A DNA stretch of 64,000 bases, from positions 1 to 64,000 of the forward strand of contig JACCGJ010013582.1 in assembly GCA_013407085.1 (NCBI GenBank). The letters run 5' to 3'. Each line of letters opens with the position of its first letter. Position 1 is the first letter of the stretch. The translations under genes and the position numbers were made by a program. Shown here in pieces: positions 36,182 through 46,208 of the stretch. Source of the stretch: Atriophallophorus winterbourni. Taxonomy: Eukaryota > Platyhelminthes > Trematoda > Plagiorchiida > Microphallidae. Below the pieces are notes generated by a model that did not search any database, was not told the DNA's origin, and was given only the letters and a program-made list of their open reading frames with translations.

Positions 36182-36910
36182 TCAATGCTTAGAGCGAGGA
36201 TGCTTCCAAGAGACTTTATGCTGTGGTTTTGTTTGAAAGAGAGTGTTACTGACACAAAGATTGAACTTTGTGCACAATTCTAAAAGACGTTGCCCATTTT
36301 CATTGGTTTTACTTACGCCGAAACTTCCGAGACATTTTTGCCAAGACTCGTAATCTGCACCAACTCTGGCATTGAAATCACCTAATACCACTACACAGTT
36401 TTTCTGTGGTACGTTTTTCAGGACGTCTATGAGGTTATGATAAAAAGCGTTTTTTTCAGCAGGCGTCGCAGAGAGCGTCGGTGCATGAACAATGACCAAC
36501 GTAATGGTACCAGTAATGCACCTCAGATTTAAAGTCCAAATCCGTTCGCCCCCGCTGCTGCTCGGATCTGTTGCTTTTAATATATCGTTTCGCACGGCAA
36601 ACCCAACTCCATGAAGTCGAGGCTCATCCGAACCTCTTCCTTTCCCGAAGAATGTATAATAACATTCTGTTAGCTTACCAGTGTCTGGTAAGCGCGTCTT
36701 TTGTAGGGCAGCCTCGTCGACATTCAGCCTCTCTAGCTCGTTGTTAATCATGGCGGACTTTCTAACGCCTCTGATATTCGAGACGTCGTCATGAAATCCT
36801 GGAAGCATGGACCGGACGTTCGAGATTCCAAGTTCCAGAACTGACATTTGTTGTTTGGTATTTTGATTTGCTGGTGCGGAAAAATACAGTCTGCTTGTCG
36901 GTTGATTCAT
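36182..36910 (-). pseudogene. RTE apurinic-type endonuclease domain
   Basis: A 242-codon open segment. The domain starts near residue 24 (VLELGISNVRSML), continues with ALQKTRLPDTG at residues 68-78, HGVGFAVRND near 100-109, NLRCITGTITLVIVHAP near 128-144 and VVVLGDFNARVG near 173-184, and ends with WKHPRSKH. GDFN is intact, but the conserved catalytic glutamate of the QETR motif is lysine (residue 71, codon at 36698-36700). The ORF ends at a TGA where the family has tryptophan before HQLDLILV. With the missing histidine downstream, target-nicking activity is lost. The copy could have been inserted while active and mutated later, as the target-site duplication implies. Confidence 0.88.
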
Positions 36911-37079
36911 AATACATATGCACCCAATGAGAATAGCAGACCATGGCGAGACAGCACCTTATTGACTGCGGGCTCCCCAGATTGAGGCGGGCGGTAGCCG
37001 TCCAAAGAGACCCGAAAGTCTCTACTACCGTCAAAAGCAGCCCCAGGCGCGTAGCTCTGCGCCAGTCGAGCCATAGCTT

Positions 37080-37397
37080 TTAACCGGTATCAGCTGCTTC
37101 CCGTGTTTTTTTTCCGTAGAAGCGGATTGGAGTGTCCTCTCCATTTGTGCGTTGTGATGTACGCCAGGGCAGTTCAATATGGAAAACTAGCTGTTGCCCA
37201 TGCAGCAAGTGCTCCCTTTCCACGGCACCACTGGAACCAGAGGAACAGCTAGGCTGATACGTTTCAAAAACGATGCCGTCGCAGCAGCTGGCAGGAGGAA
37301 GTTGAATAAACTTCGGACTGCCTAACGGGACTCCGGCTCCGGATTTTTCCTCGAGGTTGACTCCTGAAGCCTTTTCCATGAATGGATGTAGCCACAA
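37080..37397 (-). pseudogene. RTE 5' ORF or leader remnant
   Basis: A 105-codon open segment (MWLHPFMEKASGVNLEE..., SCSSGSSGAVEREHLLHGQQ) in the GC-rich leader of the element. I recognise no domain. RTE elements may have a short ORF before the EN-RT ORF, so this may be such an ORF or merely open leader sequence. A further open stretch at 37034-36789 overlaps the endonuclease start in another frame. Confidence 0.45.
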
Positions 37398-37688
37398 GGC
37401 AGTGAGGGTTTAAGATGAGGCTTTTCCTTCCCCTAGGTGGGCCGCCTTCATGGACTAACGAGCTCCACCTGCCCGAAGCATGCTGGTTTTGAACCGCCAG
37501 TCAGCCGCCTTCACCCTTTCTCCTGTCAGTAGAAGCAGTTCTGCCGGGTCACACAGGACCACGCGTGCAGGCCAGGAGCTGGACTTCGTTGTCAGAGGCT
37601 ATATGAGACGCAGGACATTGGAGCATTTTTGGAATTGGTAGCTTATACCCAAAACCACCCCGGCCGTGACAACATTGGAACCCTAGAT

Positions 37689-37696
37689 ATTGGATG
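37689..37696. repeat. Target-site duplication of RTE, high-coordinate copy
   Basis: ATTGGATG, identical to 33629-33636, directly outside the 5' end of the element. Confidence 0.75.
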
Positions 37697-38024
37697 ACAC
37701 CATTAAATAAAACATATCAAACAATCGGCATTACAACTTGAGCATCAAGTTTTATTCGTGTCACCTGTCGATTAACCAGGTCATCGGTCGTTCAAAATAT
37801 GTTTCTCTAAATTCCAACACGATTAATAATCATCCCTCGAATTCATGCGAAAATCATACCTTAAATCAAATTACTTTTTGCGCCCCTATATATAGATTTT
37901 GACCATGGTGATCAATCTGAAGCACGTGATGATTTCACAATCCAACACGTTTTACGTGACTAAGTGATCTGCTTTATGAATAACGATATTCGGCACCAAG
38001 TTCACAACGATGTGTGTTATTCAG

Positions 38025-38195
38025 TTCCGACTAATAAAAGAAATAACCCCCAAAATCAATGATAATAAATTACATGTTATCTTCGAAAAAAGCGATCGTG
38101 ATCTAGATAACACACGTTGTAGTGACGTGAAATCAAATTTCATTTTCAAGCATTTGATCACAACGGGTGTGGAAACGTCTGAATTCCAAGTTCAG
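38025..38195 (+). CDS. Candidate internal exon, 57 codons, unknown protein
   Basis: Not recognised. Between acceptor GTGTGTTATTCAG (ends 38024) and donor TTCAG|GTAGAG (38195/38196). Exactly 171 bp, phase 0 to phase 0. It encodes FRLIKEITPKINDNKLHVIF, KSDRDLDNT, and a segment ending GVETSEFQVQ. The alternation of hydrophobic residues suggests a beta-rich domain. It is separated from the next candidate exon by a 169-bp intron with matching phase, which strengthens both calls. The open frame before the acceptor and after the donor (38010-38306) is wider by chance. The gene's 5' part would have to lie beyond the RTE insertion, possibly in the exons before 21 kb. Confidence 0.5.
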
Positions 38196-38364
38196 GTAGA
38201 GTACGTGTTAAATAAATCGCTCCCTTCTAGCTTGCTACCATATTTTTTTATAATGCTAATACCAACAAGGTTAAAAGGGGTATTACGATTGTGCCAGCTC
38301 ACGTAATTGTTTCTCCGCGTTGCAAGACGGATGACAAAAAAACATTCAAGACGCTGCTTCTCAG

Positions 38365-38577
38365 TTGACCTCAGTTGAACCAATTCAACTAATGCTGATT
38401 GTACAGTCTCCCATTGTGCGTATGCTATTTTGTCTTAAACAAGGCACCTTTGAGAATGGTCACGCGATGTGGACCTTTTTCCAGATTTACGAACAGATGG
38501 CGAAATATCAATTTATCCAACACATTCTACTGGAAAACAAGATGACCCATATTTTTAAGCAAATTCAGAAATGTTAA
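38365..38577 (+). CDS. Candidate terminal exon, 70 codons plus stop, unknown protein
   Basis: Not recognised. Preceded by a good pyrimidine-rich acceptor (GACGCTGCTTCTCAG, ends 38364), starting in phase 0 to match the donor at 38195. It encodes LTSVEPIQLMLIVQ, then GTFENGHAMWTFFQIYEQMA and KYQFIQHILLENKMTHIF, with an amphipathic helical look, and closes with TAA at 38575-38577. No strong donor interrupts the coding-like part, so a last exon is favoured. An AATAAA-containing stretch (GAAATAAACG) occurs near 38850, about 275 bp downstream. No domain can be named. Confidence 0.45.
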   Translation: MTSVEPIQLMLIVQSPIVRMLFCLKQGTFENGHAMWTFFQIYEQMAKYQFIQHILLENKMTHIFKQIQKC

Positions 38578-38984
38578 AAAGTGCCGTATGTTTCATTTGT
38601 AAAGTTTAACACTCAATGAATTGTTTACAGCGAAATACGAAAACGTTTTAATTTTATCGAAAAGCTTTGCTCAGATTTCCTAGACGTTCATATTTTATGA
38701 CGTGTGATTGCAGCCCTTAAGAGGAGACGGTAATATTCATTTAAGTCTATTCTTGAACAGTGAATAATTTGTAAGCACATTCTTAGTGTCAGGTTACACA
38801 CATAAACCTCATTTTGAATGAAGCTTGATGGCAATTCTCTCATATGAATGAAATAAACGACATATGAAAAATTTCGTTTAGAAATGTGTTTGGTTCTCAG
38901 TATGCAGTTTCGATAAATGTCAGTTTTTTTCCACATAATAATTATGTTAATCGATCAAACGATTATACAAAATTCCACGTCTAG

Positions 38985-39148
38985 AACCGGAACTCGAAAT
39001 AATGTGGATTAGCCGGACCAAACGGCCAGAACGGACAAATCGTTTCGGAATTCTGAGAGACCATCTGCACTTGTGTATTTTTGACGATCCACATGCGGTA
39101 GGGAATGTATTCGAAGCATCGCGACATTTTGCGAATTGTCTTGTTTGA
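38985..39148 (+). CDS. Possible exon, about 54 codons, unknown protein
   Basis: Not recognised. The plus-strand frame open from 38951 to the TGA at 39146-39148 reads very protein-like after the only acceptor available (TCCACGTCTAG, ends 38984): PELEIMWISRTKRPERTN, then GILRDHLHLCIFDDPH, then NVFEASRHFANCLV. A GTAGGG donor after CATGCG (39097/39098) is an alternative end. It starts with two bases of a split codon, so it does not follow the phase-0 exons at 38025 and 38365 directly; it could belong to another isoform or another gene. The minus-strand 38947-39168 open stretch is its shadow. Confidence 0.33.
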
Positions 39149-39571
39149 ACCATTCGAGAACCATTCAATGATCCGCGGTTAGATCACGAAATTGTGGTGC
39201 AGTATTTAGGTTTTAAATCAGCTGAGAACGTGGATAAAATATTACATTTTTCGTTTCCGTGTTAATTAAGTGGCTTTAGGAACTGCGTTGAATTGTCATT
39301 AAATAGAATACGATTTCATAAGAGCTGCTGAGAAGTATTTCAAAGATCTACTCGTTTTGTGTTAAAATATAGCATCAAATATTATATTTGAATTGGAAGA
39401 AATTATTAATTTGAATCGAACTATATTGGTAGTCAAACCGACTTGAAGAACATAAAAACAGTCTGGTGCAAATTAGGACGGATCTTTTATAGCTTGCACA
39501 GTTGAATGCAAATTACACGATTAGGTCTTGGAAACGTCGTATGAATAAATGTACTGTTTCATTAGATTATT

Positions 39572-39688
39572 ACGCTCGATCTGCTCGATCACACGAGCCC
39601 AATCTCATCTACTATGAGGTTAAACCCATGACCATGAACAACGTGGCTCATTTCAATCATTTCCATCTTACACTACGATAGGTGTCAT
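39572..39688 (-). repeat. Dispersed repeat family, copy 2
   Basis: Its reverse complement matches 17298-17425 across its length: TATCGTAGTGTAAGATGGAAAT, ATTGAAATGAGCCACGTTGT, TTCATGGTCATGGGTT, GATTGGGCTCGTGTGATCGA and GCAGATCG. Confidence 0.5.
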
Positions 39689-40084
39689 GTTTTTGCATTT
39701 ACCAGGAATGAATAATAGGATTAGGATGCGTTAGAGCTTGCAACAGCGGAGTATGGGTTGGAAGCTTCAGGATTTATGTTGGATATGGTTGGTACGACCA
39801 ATATTTTGCACCGAATGAGGCCACAAATGTGTGAATAGGGTCTAAGCACATGATTATGAAAAAATGCTTCTTTTCATGCGTTCCCATCACACACCTACGA
39901 CTCATCAAGTATGAACAGTATGATCAGGATACGAGTGCTTTCGAATGCAAAACTAGTTTGTCTGTTCAAAAACACGGACCATCTTGCAATCACTTTCTAA
40001 TGTGACTGCAATCCATGATGAAACTTCAGTTCTTTTTGCACACGATAAAATTCATTTTCGCGTGTTGCTACTTCCCCATGTTCA

Positions 40085-40198
40085 TTATATATATTATGGT
40101 ATATATATTATAAATATAATTATATATTAATATATTAGGATATATATATATATTAGATAGATAATATATAATAGATTATATATATAGATATATATATC
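40085..40198. repeat. Complex AT microsatellite
   Basis: About 115 bp of TATA-rich sequence with TAGATA and TTATGG interruptions. Confidence 0.95.
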
Positions 40199-42249
40199 GA
40201 CGTATCGGGGTGTGGAATGAATTAACTTATAATTCCCATTTGCCGCTTCCGAAAAAACGTATAGCAATATTTTCAAAGTGTGTTTTTTCCGATCGCCTTC
40301 CTAATCAGTATGGAAATATAGGGCAAGTTACGTAATCAATTTTAAAGAAAATAAATAAGAAAATCATTCAAATGCTTGTAATTAAGCTGATTTTTCAAGT
40401 TCATACGGCATGGTAACTCATTATGTTTTTGCTACATTCAGAATGATCATAATTGACTAACGTCGGAACATACATAGATATATTTCCACATTCTAACAAT
40501 TCTGTCAATTATTTCTCTACGTCTGTGTTCTATTTGAACTAGTTTGGTGATAGATATCAGGTTGAATTTGATCGATAGGAAGACAGCATCAATATTCAAA
40601 TTTCTTTAGATACATTCCGGCAGATTTTGAATGGTCAATCGATATAATATCACACGTCAGAGGATATCAAACGGGTGATCGATTCTCACTTAAATGATCG
40701 GGTACACACTTCAATTTACGTTTGTAAATTCAGTTGAGACGGTGATATGTTTTTTATGTATAGAATTAAGTGACATTGCCTGACATTTTCGCGTATTAAC
40801 ATCCCTGTTAAATTGAGTGAAGTCAAAGATTGTCGCTATATTGTGAGAGGTGTGATTGTTGTGAGCATATGGGTGACATAATGGATGATTGAAATGAATG
40901 TTGCATGACAAAAGCAGATCCACAAAATGCGTCCACAAGAAAATTTACTCACATTACCACAAGGGTTTTCCATTAGTTATTCGGTTTCTAACAGCAAATG
41001 AACCACTGTGAAAAAATATTTTGTTTTAGGTATGAAACTGTGTCTCCTTTGTTTTTATGAAGAAAATAATAAAATATTTCTGATGAGAAGCCAGACAAAA
41101 TAACGTATACTAGCTTCCAATAAAAATCATAAAATGTTGATATGAAAAGAAAATGTCCTTCGTAGTTTCACACTGAAATTCGTCTTCTAAGTTCATGCAA
41201 TTAATCAAACTTACATTTTCAACAGGAGCCAAAATTCAAATGATTTATTATCATTAAGAAGTATTTAATCTTCTTGCTTTCTTTATTTTTCTTCAGAAAA
41301 AAATAATCAACTGGCTTACACTAGTGATGTATCCATACATAACTTCATTCTACAAATGTACATAGGGAACCGATTACCAGAATTACAATTTTTATGCTGT
41401 TTCATCCTGCCATCTCTCGTGTAAACTTATAGGTAACATAGAACTGGTACGGCTTGTCCACGCGACGGCCAATGAAAGTTTGATGGATCAAAATGATAAG
41501 CATAAAAGTGAAAGAAGAAGACAAAGTTTAATACCAACAACATGCAGAAAAAAAAGACTTTATTAATGTAAACCAAATTTGAAAAATTATATCGATTTCT
41601 TCATGAATCTGTGAAATCGTGACATGCATAAACGGACGCAAGCCTGATCAAGGCCAAATTGATTTTTGGTCAGCCAGACATAGAAAGAAATGTCAATGAA
41701 TCTAGAAAATGAAGCAAGAATATTGACAAACACATCTCAATATCGGTTATCAAATTGACAGCTCCATTTTTCTGTGTTTCATGCCTAGTGAGGACCAAAT
41801 GATATTATGAATTTATTATTTCGTGAAACGGGTAAAAAACATTTAAGTATCGGTGCAGATAGACGTTTTCTAGACAAGGTTGTTGGTGTTCAGTGGATGT
41901 AAACAATGACAAGTTATGTTTTTCATCAAACTCTTGCATTCACGAAAGTGATAATGACAAAATGGTGTTCAGCGATATATCCTCAAAAACAGAGATTAAA
42001 ATTGTGATACCCTCATTACCAATTTCGAACATCAGAAAATCCATTTTTTGAGGTCAGGCAAAACATTTAGAGCAACAATCTACTATACATTTCGCACCAT
42101 CTGATAAATATATGATATCATTCGACAAAAAATGAATGTACAATTCACGTAAGGATAACAGTGAGAAAACAGTGAACATATTTCGTCCATTCACTTACAT
42201 GGTTAGTTTATTTAATTGTTTTTTCATTTTAGTTTTAGATCCGATTAAA

Positions 42250-45240
42250 AATCCATGTTCAAAAAATAAGAACTGGAGCAATGTTGTCCACTGTTACTTG
42301 TTCGTAGACATCATTACCAATGTGTCCTTCAAAACAATTTCTCATTTTGTGCAACCCATCCAGGCAAGCACGTCCATTAATCCTTGGCTAGTAGGGAGTG
42401 AGGTTTCAATGCCACTGATTCAAGTTAGCGACTGACCCCCAGCGAACAATTTACTCGTCTTTACCAGCTGACACATAGTTTGTTTCGCGCAGTAGCCGTT
42501 CAGGTTTTATTAGCGGACCCTGCACCAACAAGCGAAGTCGACCTCAGTTAATGACTCTCTGAAAGCAACTTTTTTCCTTAAATGCGGCGCCTGACATCAC
42601 TATCACAAACATGGTGGTGACATGGTGCGTCAATAATTATTTGCAAAGAACGTTGGTCGAAGATCTACGACCTCGTAACCACATATGCGCAAACTGGTAA
42701 TCCTTCAATTCCATTAGGCAATAAAGACTGCCCCAAGTGAAAAAGACCTTGCTATTTAAAGCCAAGCCTAAATACCATATCATAAAGATTCCATTCAATC
42801 TCGAAAATGCCATCATTGCTTTCGCAATTCTTGACGTTATTTCTTTATCAATCGCATCCCCAAAACCCGATTAACGTCTCTAGTACTTGAACTGCACGAT
42901 CAAAAACAATATCATTTATTGAAAAATTTGTTAGCTTTTATGTTTCTTCCTTGGGATACTTTTGAATGTCCTTTGGATTGAAACTGAATCGCAACGCACG
43001 TCCGAGAGATTGCATTGCAAATTAATCACTGTCATAAAGCAGAACTATGAACTAAATTGAAGCAGCTCAAAAATTCAGAAACCGCCTGATAGTGTTGCCA
43101 ACGATGCACGTGTCGGTGTTTCAGGAACTACCCCAAAATAAAATTGTATCGCCACCTGAAAACCGAGAACGGAAACCCGCTGTCCTCTGTGTCGATGTAA
43201 GATTGCAAAGAGGGGCAGGTTGTATAACGCCAAATTTGTATGAATTGATTCTTGTTTGTTCTATTATAAACTGGTTGTATCATGGATTCACCCCACTGAT
43301 TGCGTACCATCTAATACATCTATTTGAGGAGAGTTCAAGCGATTTGCTTCGAATTTCCCTTTTTCTTTACAAAATAAAACGGAAGTCTCATCAAAGCGTA
43401 TTTCTTTCTGTCGCTTTATAACCAAGGTCTCTTTTCGCATTTCCCAGAAACTAGCCAGTTCCAGCGAAACTTACGAATGCAAAGGAGATAATGAATGTCA
43501 TTGCGGTCAGAGGGTGTTTCAGGTGGTGGGAAGATTAGACTCATTTGAAACATTCTATCGCAACGTTCAAACGCATTTGGAGGTTTGTTATGCGCGAAAA
43601 ACGGAACTGAAGGATGCTTTGGCTAAAACATCATGACTAAGGGTCTAGAATACGAATCAATTGTTTGAGCCGCCACGTTCGCCGTAAAGATGAAGCTCGT
43701 TAGGTCTTGTCGAACCTATTGATATTTAATTCAACTCCGTAAAAAAAATTAGTGAAACAACACTGCTTCACGTAGAGAAACGTTATTTTCATTTTTTTGT
43801 CGTATCGCGTAGAATCACATTCACTTGTTTTTCATTTAGCAAGACATTCATCGAATGATAATTAACAGCGACCCCGTCGCACTGCCTCTATAAAGTACAC
43901 ACTTTTTCAAACGCTAATGGAACGTTTTTGCTTGCGTAAAATTTTTCTGAATTTGTAAACAGCTGGATGCAAGACAATGCGGTTAACACGGGTTGCCGAG
44001 TATGTTGATGACTTGCAATATATTCAATTCAAGTATGTAGCGCGGAAAGTAATAACGGCAAAGTTTCTTTGTGTCTCATGTGCTTGGTTTAATTGATTTC
44101 AAAAACCATTCGCAAAATATATATAAATAACATAGATAGAACATCAATTGTCATCTTTGAAACTAATCATAATACGCACATTTTCCAATTTAAAATGTGA
44201 AAGAATTTTATTTAAACGCTGTTTAGTGTATGAAATTACGAAAACTGAGTTGGTTTCTAACATTTCGGATATGATAAAAGCTACGAAATAGAAGATAACT
44301 AAACAGAAGACATTAACATTTCATTAACAATGAATTATTGCTCAATAAAAATTGTGAGGGTTGCAAACTCAGTTTTGATGACAAGTATATTGACACGTTT
44401 GCAGTTCTTTCCTCACAGTAGCAATCACATTTAACCGCTCCCTTATTTGATACACAGTCGTCGTCTTTCACACCTCATGCCAGATTTGTGTCATGATGTT
44501 GACGTCTATCACTTAGATAAAAATGAAATATCACCAGAGCGCCTTATATTTGTTAATGATTTTAACGTCACATATTCCTCATATTAGGTTACGTTTATGA
44601 TGATACGAATTCTGTGTAACTCAAAAAATAAAACGTTTGTTAGGAATTTGTTTTCGTGTTGTGCAGTGCGTTGCCATAAGGTAATTCTTAGACATTTTAT
44701 ACATAAAATTGTTTAACGGATTGACTTTGGTTGGTTTGCACAATTTTTTATGACATTGTTTCCTAATGAAATTCTGTGTCCAATCTCAAGCGAATTTTCT
44801 TCACAGAAAGGAAGAAATGTTTCTACATTTTTTTTGTGGTGGTAGCTATATAGAAAATTTTGAAATAAATAAACCAGAAATATACGCACCGTATTTTCCG
44901 GCCATATCAAATTCGAAATTCCGCTAACATTGCGATTCCACTGGAAAATCGATTTTGCGTAACAAGTTTGGGGTTTGATGCCGTCGTTCCGGATAGCCGT
45001 ACCACAGAGTGGCTTTGCTCGGTTTTATGTATTCTGCATTGACCAGCAATTCGTACGCGAGCACATGAAACAGGCGTCGATCTCCTCTGTTGATTACAAA
45101 ACGCCCCGTTTTGTAGGATGGAATACCTTCCACAACCTTTGAAGCAGAAATAAAATTTGAACCATCAACTTCTTAGAAATGTTATAGAAATTGTTAACAA
45201 CCAATTAAATATTGCTATGACATTTGATTTTGAACATAAT
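42250..45240 (-). repeat. Inverted segmental duplication, copy B
   Basis: Reverse-complement partner of 10290-14530, shorter by about 1.3 kb. It contains the pseudo-exon at 44890-45136. Near 43528-43632 the plus strand reads a short coding-like stretch after a TTTCAG acceptor (DSFETFYRNVQTHLEVCYAR...). Copy A's minus strand reads ETFSHTFQTHSNVCYAR at the homologous place, so the ancestral segment may also have carried sequence coding in the other direction. Open stretches 42136-42435 and 43092-43421 (+) fall in the homology but are not conserved as ORFs. Confidence 0.6.
44890..45136 (-). pseudogene. Pseudo-exon, copy of the exon at 10389-10635
   Basis: On the minus strand, acceptor TTTTATTTCTGCTTCAAAG (ends 45137) and donor TACG|GTGCGTA (44890/44889) bound a 247-bp segment, exactly the length of the exon at 10389. 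It reads VVEGIPSYKTGRFVINRGDR, AYELLVNAEY, YGYPERRHQTPN and LRKIDFPVESQC, then an in-frame TAG where the other copy has GTG (Val), then RNFEF. There are no indels and both splice sites are intact, so apart from the nonsense codon it could still splice. Flanking intron sequence is also related. Either a decayed duplicate, or an exon whose stop is used as a natural terminus. Confidence 0.62.
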
Positions 45241-45639
45241 GCCATCAAGAAGTTAAACAATGCACGTAACTTAGAAATATAGCTCTTTGTAAGCCGGAGG
45301 TCAACAGGTATTTTAAGTTAAAATGTTTATATTTAATTACATTTTTTATTATTTTTAGTTAAACTTAGTCAGATTTGCAGATTTAAGAATTACCTCGAAT
45401 AAATCTTCGTCTATATGACTAGACACACCTGGATTTCATAAAGCAAAAAGTGTTAGGCAGTGATGCACGCTTGAACCATAACATCATTCTACGTATCTTG
45501 ATTCAGCCATTGTCAATAACCTTTCGCAATACACGTAGAATGATAATCGAATTATCTGAGAATCTGTCATTTTGTAGCGATTAAAGCCTTGTGATCGGAG
45601 TAACTTTAATTTGACTTTTAATCGAAGATGATAGCATAT

Positions 45640-46208
45640 AAAGCATGCTTACTAAATGTTGTACTGTACGGCAGTAAAATCTGAACCACCCATGCAATAC
45701 ACAAACGGGAGTTGAATGTTTACATCCACGAAGTATCGGTCGTATCGAGAATGTACAGAGTGAATAATGCTCAAGTGCTCGAAACAGCGGTGACTATGCC
45801 ATGTCTACAGAATGCAAAATGACAGAATTTTAAATGTTTAACTCCATTGTGAGTTGCAATAAGGAAGGGGACATATGGGCAGACCGCACTTGCGGCAGAA
45901 TTACGTTTGTATAACAGATATGAAAGCTCTTGACATTGACCCCACGAGTTTCGAAAGAACTTTCTCTGCTCACATTGTAGAAAATTTGGAGAGGAGCAAA
46001 TTTAGCTATTGTCTGATGAACGCAGATCACGCGTCGTGCAACTTAAGCCCAAGAACCGAGTTCCAACTATATTTGCAAACGCTTCGGGAGAGATTTTTCC
46101 TCCCTAATCGGATTGATTGATCATTCCAAATGCTGTAAAAATGAACGTTCAGGCGACTCCGATGAACATCCATGGTCGATATCGACCGAAGAAGGACAAC
46201 AACAATAG
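45640..46208 (+). mobile_element. RTE-type LINE 3' fragment (degenerate)
   Basis: Plus-strand copy of the RTE 3' end. It starts at the LLNVVLYGSKI equivalent (about 45645-45680), passes MGRPHLRQNYVCITDMKALD (45875-45930), the AERRSR equivalent near 46015 and the remnant zinc-finger region near 46080-46140. It ends with the tail CCATGGTCGATATCGACCGA and ACAACAACAA at about 46168-46208. Frameshifts and stops throughout. The open stretch 45875-46120 is part of it; the minus-strand 46027-46260 is a shadow. Confidence 0.8.

Larger units (their letters stand above)
33637..37688 (-). mobile_element. Near full-length RTE-clade LINE, inactivated
   Basis: A 4052-bp element on the minus strand with a perfect 8-bp target-site duplication (ATTGGATG) at both ends. 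Its 3' terminus is a (CAA)n microsatellite rather than poly(A), as is typical of RTE elements. It is preceded by the family tail motif CGATGGTCGACATCGACC, also found in the other RTE remnants here. Order on the minus strand: about 290 bp of GC-rich leader, a short 5' ORF (37397-37080), endonuclease (36910-36182), linker region (36136-35420), RT (about 35400-34245), post-RT region (34181-33897), and C-terminal zinc finger (33881-33699). It is noticeably more GC-rich than the flanks. Stops, frameshifts and lost catalytic residues make it non-autonomous. Plus-strand open stretches within it are shadows. Confidence 0.92.
39149..42249. other. Intergenic or intronic DNA
   Basis: About 3.1 kb without a supported gene. 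Contains a dispersed-repeat copy (39572-39688), an AT microsatellite (40085-40198) and AT-rich unique sequence. The 40711-40938 minus-strand open stretch lacks splice support. Confidence 0.5.
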
